Positions 62,301 through 64,000 of a DNA stretch of 64,000 bases are shown here, one piece after another; position 1 is the stretch's first letter, and each line of letters begins with the position of its first letter. Under the pieces are notes generated by a model. That model saw nothing but the letters and a program-made list of their open reading frames with translations. It did not search any database and was not told the DNA's origin. Both the position numbers and the translations under genes were made by a program. This stretch comes from Prorocentrum cordatum (lineage: Eukaryota; Sar; Dinophyceae; Prorocentrales; Prorocentraceae). Where the stretch lies: contig CAUYUJ010016294.1 of NCBI GenBank assembly GCA_963575745.1, positions 150,133 through 214,132 on the forward strand, in the 5' to 3' direction.

Positions 62301-63718
62301 AGCAGTCAATTTCTTGATCCGCGCGCCCACTGTACCTGTTTTCCCCCTCCTCCGAGCGCCTCCGGCGCCAGGCGGTAGCGCACCGCTGCCCAGCAGCACA
62401 AGGCCGGGGGCGGGGCGGCCGCGTCGGCGTCGGCGTGCGGCCACGCCCTCGCCGCGCCCCGGAGCGCCTGGACTTATGATGTTCCAACCTACTTTAGCCC
62501 TGATCACCAGAGAGAATTTCGAGCACCAAGAAAGCACCGACATCTGAGGATTTTTCACGTGTCGGGCCCTGGGAGGCGAGACTCGTTCGGCACTGTTTCG
62601 ATGTTTTTCCAGGTGCTCGACATTATTTCTGGGATGTGGCCCTTACGTACGATGGGAGCAACATAAGCCTGGACCAGTTGCGGCTGGGTGGGGCAACCCG
62701 CGACCAGGCCGCCGCCGTGCAGCCAGACCACCAGCGGCAGGTCTCGGCCGGGCGGGTCGCCAGCGGGGCGTCCGAGCAGCACGCGCACGGGGCCGCCGCC
62801 GCCGCAGCGGCGGGGCAGCTCGATCTCCTGGGGCCGTGGCGTCCACACACGTCCGGTGCCCCAGCCTAGAGGCAAGTTCGAGTCGTGTGGACCCCGGCGT
62901 TGGTTCCTGACACCGCGGGGATCGTTCAAACTTGAACGATCGGACGTTCCGTGAACGCCAGGAGGTGGAGGAGGAGGAGGAGGAGGAGGAGGAGGAGGAG
63001 GAGGAGGAGGCCGAGTCGTTCAACGACGGGCCCATTCTGGGCCACGGGCGGCATTCCACCTTCAACGCACGCGGTTGGGTCGCCGCCCGTCGGCACGACG
63101 CGAGCCTGCCGCAGAGGCCCGTCCTCGGGCCAGGGAGCCGTGTGTGCGCCGCCCTGGCCTGGCCGGGGGGGGGGCGTGCACGCTGATCGTGGCCCCAAGG
63201 GCGGGCCCGGGGAAGGGCAGCGGCTGTGCACGGATCTCGTCGCCCCGGCTCCTCCGTCGTCCAGAGGCCCTGGATCTCCTTCGCCAGCCTCTCTGGGCCA
63301 GGAGATGCTCGGCGGCGCGCCCGGGGGGGGGGGGGGCACAGGGGGGCGGCCCGTCCGAGAAGGCTCAGCAGGTCTCCCACCTTCTGGGAAGCTTGCCGAG
63401 CCTTCTCCGAGGCCACAGGGGGCTTCCAGAAGGCCAGAGGGCTTCTGAGAAGCCCCGCCGCCTTCTGAGCAGACCTGCCCCCCCCTCACTTCCCTCGTGG
63501 GCGCGCCGCCGAGATGTGATCTTACGCAGGTCCTCCAGGATCTGGAGCCTCTCCTCCTTCGGGGTGCCCTCCATCCCCATCTTCGCAATCGGCGGGAAGG
63601 TGTACTGGATAACGGCGCAGACCGTGGCCTCGAGGCAGCCCATGCGCTTCTCTCCATTATCGCGCGAAGCACAACAACCCATGAGCACCCCTTTCCGTGC
63701 GGGCCCAGTCAAGAACAC
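59364..63718 (-). CDS. Alpha/beta hydrolase fold-3 enzyme (HSL / arylacetamide deacetylase type), about eight exons
   Basis: Approximate minus-strand exons: 63517-63718, 63119-63301, 62675-62867, 62360-62473, 61204-61390, 60955-61097, 60140-60214, 59364-59640. Exon 1 begins MFLTGPARKGVLMGCCASRD; the inner MGCCAS could be a myristoylation/palmitoylation start. Exon 3: DLPLVVWLHGGGLVAG (HGGG oxyanion hole). Exon 4 ends AAVRYRLAPEA. Exon 5: LPDAVDDAVSAFLALAE and GLAGCSAGGVLATHAAL (nucleophile Ser in GxSxG). Exon 6: FMVLDYPMLDPAMDTRSW. Exon 7: NFIRQCWQWSLAGPE. Exon 8: ALILLGCCDPLHDEGLALAG (catalytic Asp) and AAGNHVTAHMF (candidate His), then stop. This is the full motif order of the HSL family, which hydrolyses carboxylic esters. 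The joint 3-4 closes in frame at an exact 8 bp duplication. Exon 2's frame is uncertain because of a poly-G run and three open frames. Confidence 0.75.
59690..59960. mobile_element. Palindromic element family N, copy 1, plus CTC array
   Basis: 'ggggtcgaaggatcgcaccg' on the left pairs with 'tgtggcccgatccttcgacc' on the right. Internal gcatcgccgatg/catcggcgatgc palindromes. A CTC array at 59896-59955 follows. It lies in the intron before the last hydrolase exon. Confidence 0.7.
60235..60690. mobile_element. Palindromic element family N, copy 2, between CTC arrays
   Basis: 60352-60565: ends 'ggggtccgagtggacaggg' and 'actctcggacccc', then 'ggtcggaggatcgcgccgca' paired with 'tgcggcgcgatcctccgacc'. 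CTC arrays lie at 60238-60265 and 60596-60675. Intronic in the hydrolase gene (between exons 6 and 7). Confidence 0.75.
60813..60950. mobile_element. Introner-like element family M, copy 1
   Basis: Ends 'ggtaccgataccgcta' and 'gcatcggtatgggtat' are inverted repeats. The interior contains 'gaagcgaatccagccgtggc'. It directly follows hydrolase exon 6 on the minus strand. Related blocks lie at 53.42, 61.60 and 26.48 kb. Confidence 0.7.
61098..61193. mobile_element. Small introner-like hairpin element (family AD)
   Basis: A perfect 17 bp inverted repeat (aacagcgtggtgtcagc at 61119-61135 and its complement at 61148-61164) lies in a 96 bp insert between hydrolase exons 5 and 6. The flanking decamers at 61088-61097 and 61194-61203 are 6/10 identical and encode LTV in both copies. 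Removal gives ...RRDPLTVKPPPRQAPPPAFM... in frame. Confidence 0.8.
61415..61597. mobile_element. Introner-like element family B, copy B8
   Basis: 'gtcggggcgttgacctacag' left, 'ctgtaggggggcacgcctga' right, AT-rich centre. Inside the intron between hydrolase exons 4 and 5, directly against an M element. The duplication is not clear (ggtac-like blocks on both sides). Confidence 0.75.
61598..61905. mobile_element. M element joined to element E4
   Basis: 61598-61717 is the left part of an M element ('ggtaccgatgccgctgctc', 'gaagcgaatccggccgtggc'). 61718-61905 is a complete E element ('gcaggttcgtgccgtgccg' to 'cgacacgacgcgaacc'). The M right end is missing, so E appears to have inserted into M. Confidence 0.7.
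61955..62075. repeat. ~10-12 bp 'atcgacgcta' minisatellite
   Basis: About ten units of (a)atcgacgct(a) with drift. Intronic in the hydrolase gene. Confidence 0.9.
62128..62337. mobile_element. Family H element, subfamily b, copy 3
   Basis: Left 'cagtgcgggcgcggccgcaa', right 'gatccgcgcgcccactgta'. Interior 'ggccacgggaagccaccgcg' and 'agcgaagaaacccagggta'. Intronic, next to hydrolase exon 4. Confidence 0.7.
62474..62666. mobile_element. Introner element family G, copy 1 (8 bp duplication)
   Basis: 193 bp between exact octamers gcctggac at 62466-62473 and 62667-62674. Ends 'ttatgatgttccaac' and 'gatgggagcaacataa' pair, and further in 'gatcaccagaga' pairs with 'atttctgggatgtgg'. Removing it with one octamer joins ...CPTQPQLVQA to LRGAARAWPHADADAAAPPP in frame. 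Confidence 0.93.
62874..63112. mobile_element. Introner element family E, copy E5, with internal GGA expansion
   Basis: Ends 'aagttcgagtcgtgtgg' and 'cggcacgacgcgagcctg' pair. agaggc lies on both sides (62868-62873 and 63113-63118). A (GGA)n run of about 45 bp (62962-63010) has expanded inside the element. Removal links hydrolase exons 2 and 3 without a stop in one frame (...WPEDGPL-GWGTGRVWTPRP...). Confidence 0.8.
63308..63510. mobile_element. Introner-like foldback element (family AB)
   Basis: Inverted ends 'ctcggcggcgcgcccg' and 'gggcgcgccgccgag', and inner 'ggctcagcaggtc' / 'gagcagacctg'. gagatg lies on both sides (63302-63307, 63511-63516). Removal joins exon 1 (EDLRKITS) to PGPERLAKEIQGLWTTEEPG. 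203 bp. Confidence 0.75.
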
Positions 63719-63739
63719 GAGTCCGGGGCAACCTGCCTG

Positions 63740-64000
63740 ATTTGAGCCAATGTGACCAACCGCATTACGTCAGGCAGCCCTTAGCGGCCACCCGGTGCAT
63801 GCCTTCCCTTCTCTTCTCGCTTCGCCTCTTTTTTTCCCATTCTCTTTTCTTCCGTTTTCGTCTCTTCACCGCTCTCCTCTTTTCTCCCCTCCTCTCCATT
63901 CCTCTTCTCTCATTTTGTTTTCGCTTATCTCCGCTTCTCTCCAATTTCCTCTTCTCTCATCGTCCTTCGTCTTCCTTCCTCGTTCCTCCTTTTCTCTCTG
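63740..64000. other. Pyrimidine-rich upstream region
   Basis: From about 63800 to the window end the plus strand is made of ctcttctc/tttccc runs, immediately 5' of the minus-strand hydrolase gene. No TATA-like or other promoter motif is identifiable. Confidence 0.6.

Overview
The window is nuclear DNA of a GC-rich eukaryote, most likely a dinoflagellate (Prorocentrum-like is an inference). It is gene-poor and full of trinucleotide arrays and minisatellites. The genes I can read are all on the minus strand, as in the one-directional gene arrays of dinoflagellates. Their coding sequence is chopped into short exons by many families of short inverted-repeat (foldback) elements about 100-240 bp long. 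No bacterial operon signals, tRNA, rRNA, CRISPR array or conserved spliced-leader motif were seen.

Layout. 1-16.6 kb: dispersed foldback elements, minisatellites and microsatellites, with only weak exon candidates. 16.6-20.5 kb: a very long degenerate CA-rich satellite. 20.5-30.5 kb: more foldback elements, an unrecognised spliced gene (about 23.5-24.1 kb) and a 240 bp GAT array. 30.6-38.5 kb: a decayed LTR-retrotransposon-like block on the minus strand, with a frameshifted Gag-like stretch near 37.2-37.7 kb and similar 150 bp direct repeats at both edges. 38.5-50 kb: arrays, two unrecognised spliced genes (41.8-42.25 and 42.8-43.5 kb) and unique intergenic DNA. 50.3-51.4 kb: an intronless gene for a PLOD-type glycosyltransferase-like protein with a signal peptide. 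52.7-56.5 kb: a gene for a 2-oxoglutarate/Fe(II) dioxygenase (prolyl-4-hydroxylase type) fused to SEL1 repeats. 57.2-58.65 kb: an unrecognised spliced gene. 59.36-63.7 kb: a gene for an alpha/beta hydrolase fold-3 (HSL/arylacetamide-deacetylase type) enzyme in about eight exons.

The main discovery is how the genes and elements relate. When an element and one copy of its flanking direct repeat are removed on paper, the reading frame closes and conserved protein motifs are rebuilt across the joint. This works for at least seven insertions of five or more unrelated families. The families leave different duplications (8 bp for the B and G families, 5 bp for the A family, TA for a nested MITE). 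They are therefore best read as introner elements: DNA-transposon-like elements that are spliced out as introns. Several boundaries do not offer a GT-AG pair at the frame-preserving position, so hairpin-guided or non-canonical splicing is possible.

The glycosyltransferase-like gene and the prolyl-hydroxylase-like gene lie 1.3 kb apart on one strand. Both families act on collagen-like or hydroxyproline-rich secreted proteins in the ER, which suggests, but does not prove, a shared role. Exon limits outside the repeat-supported joints are approximate because no transcript data are available.
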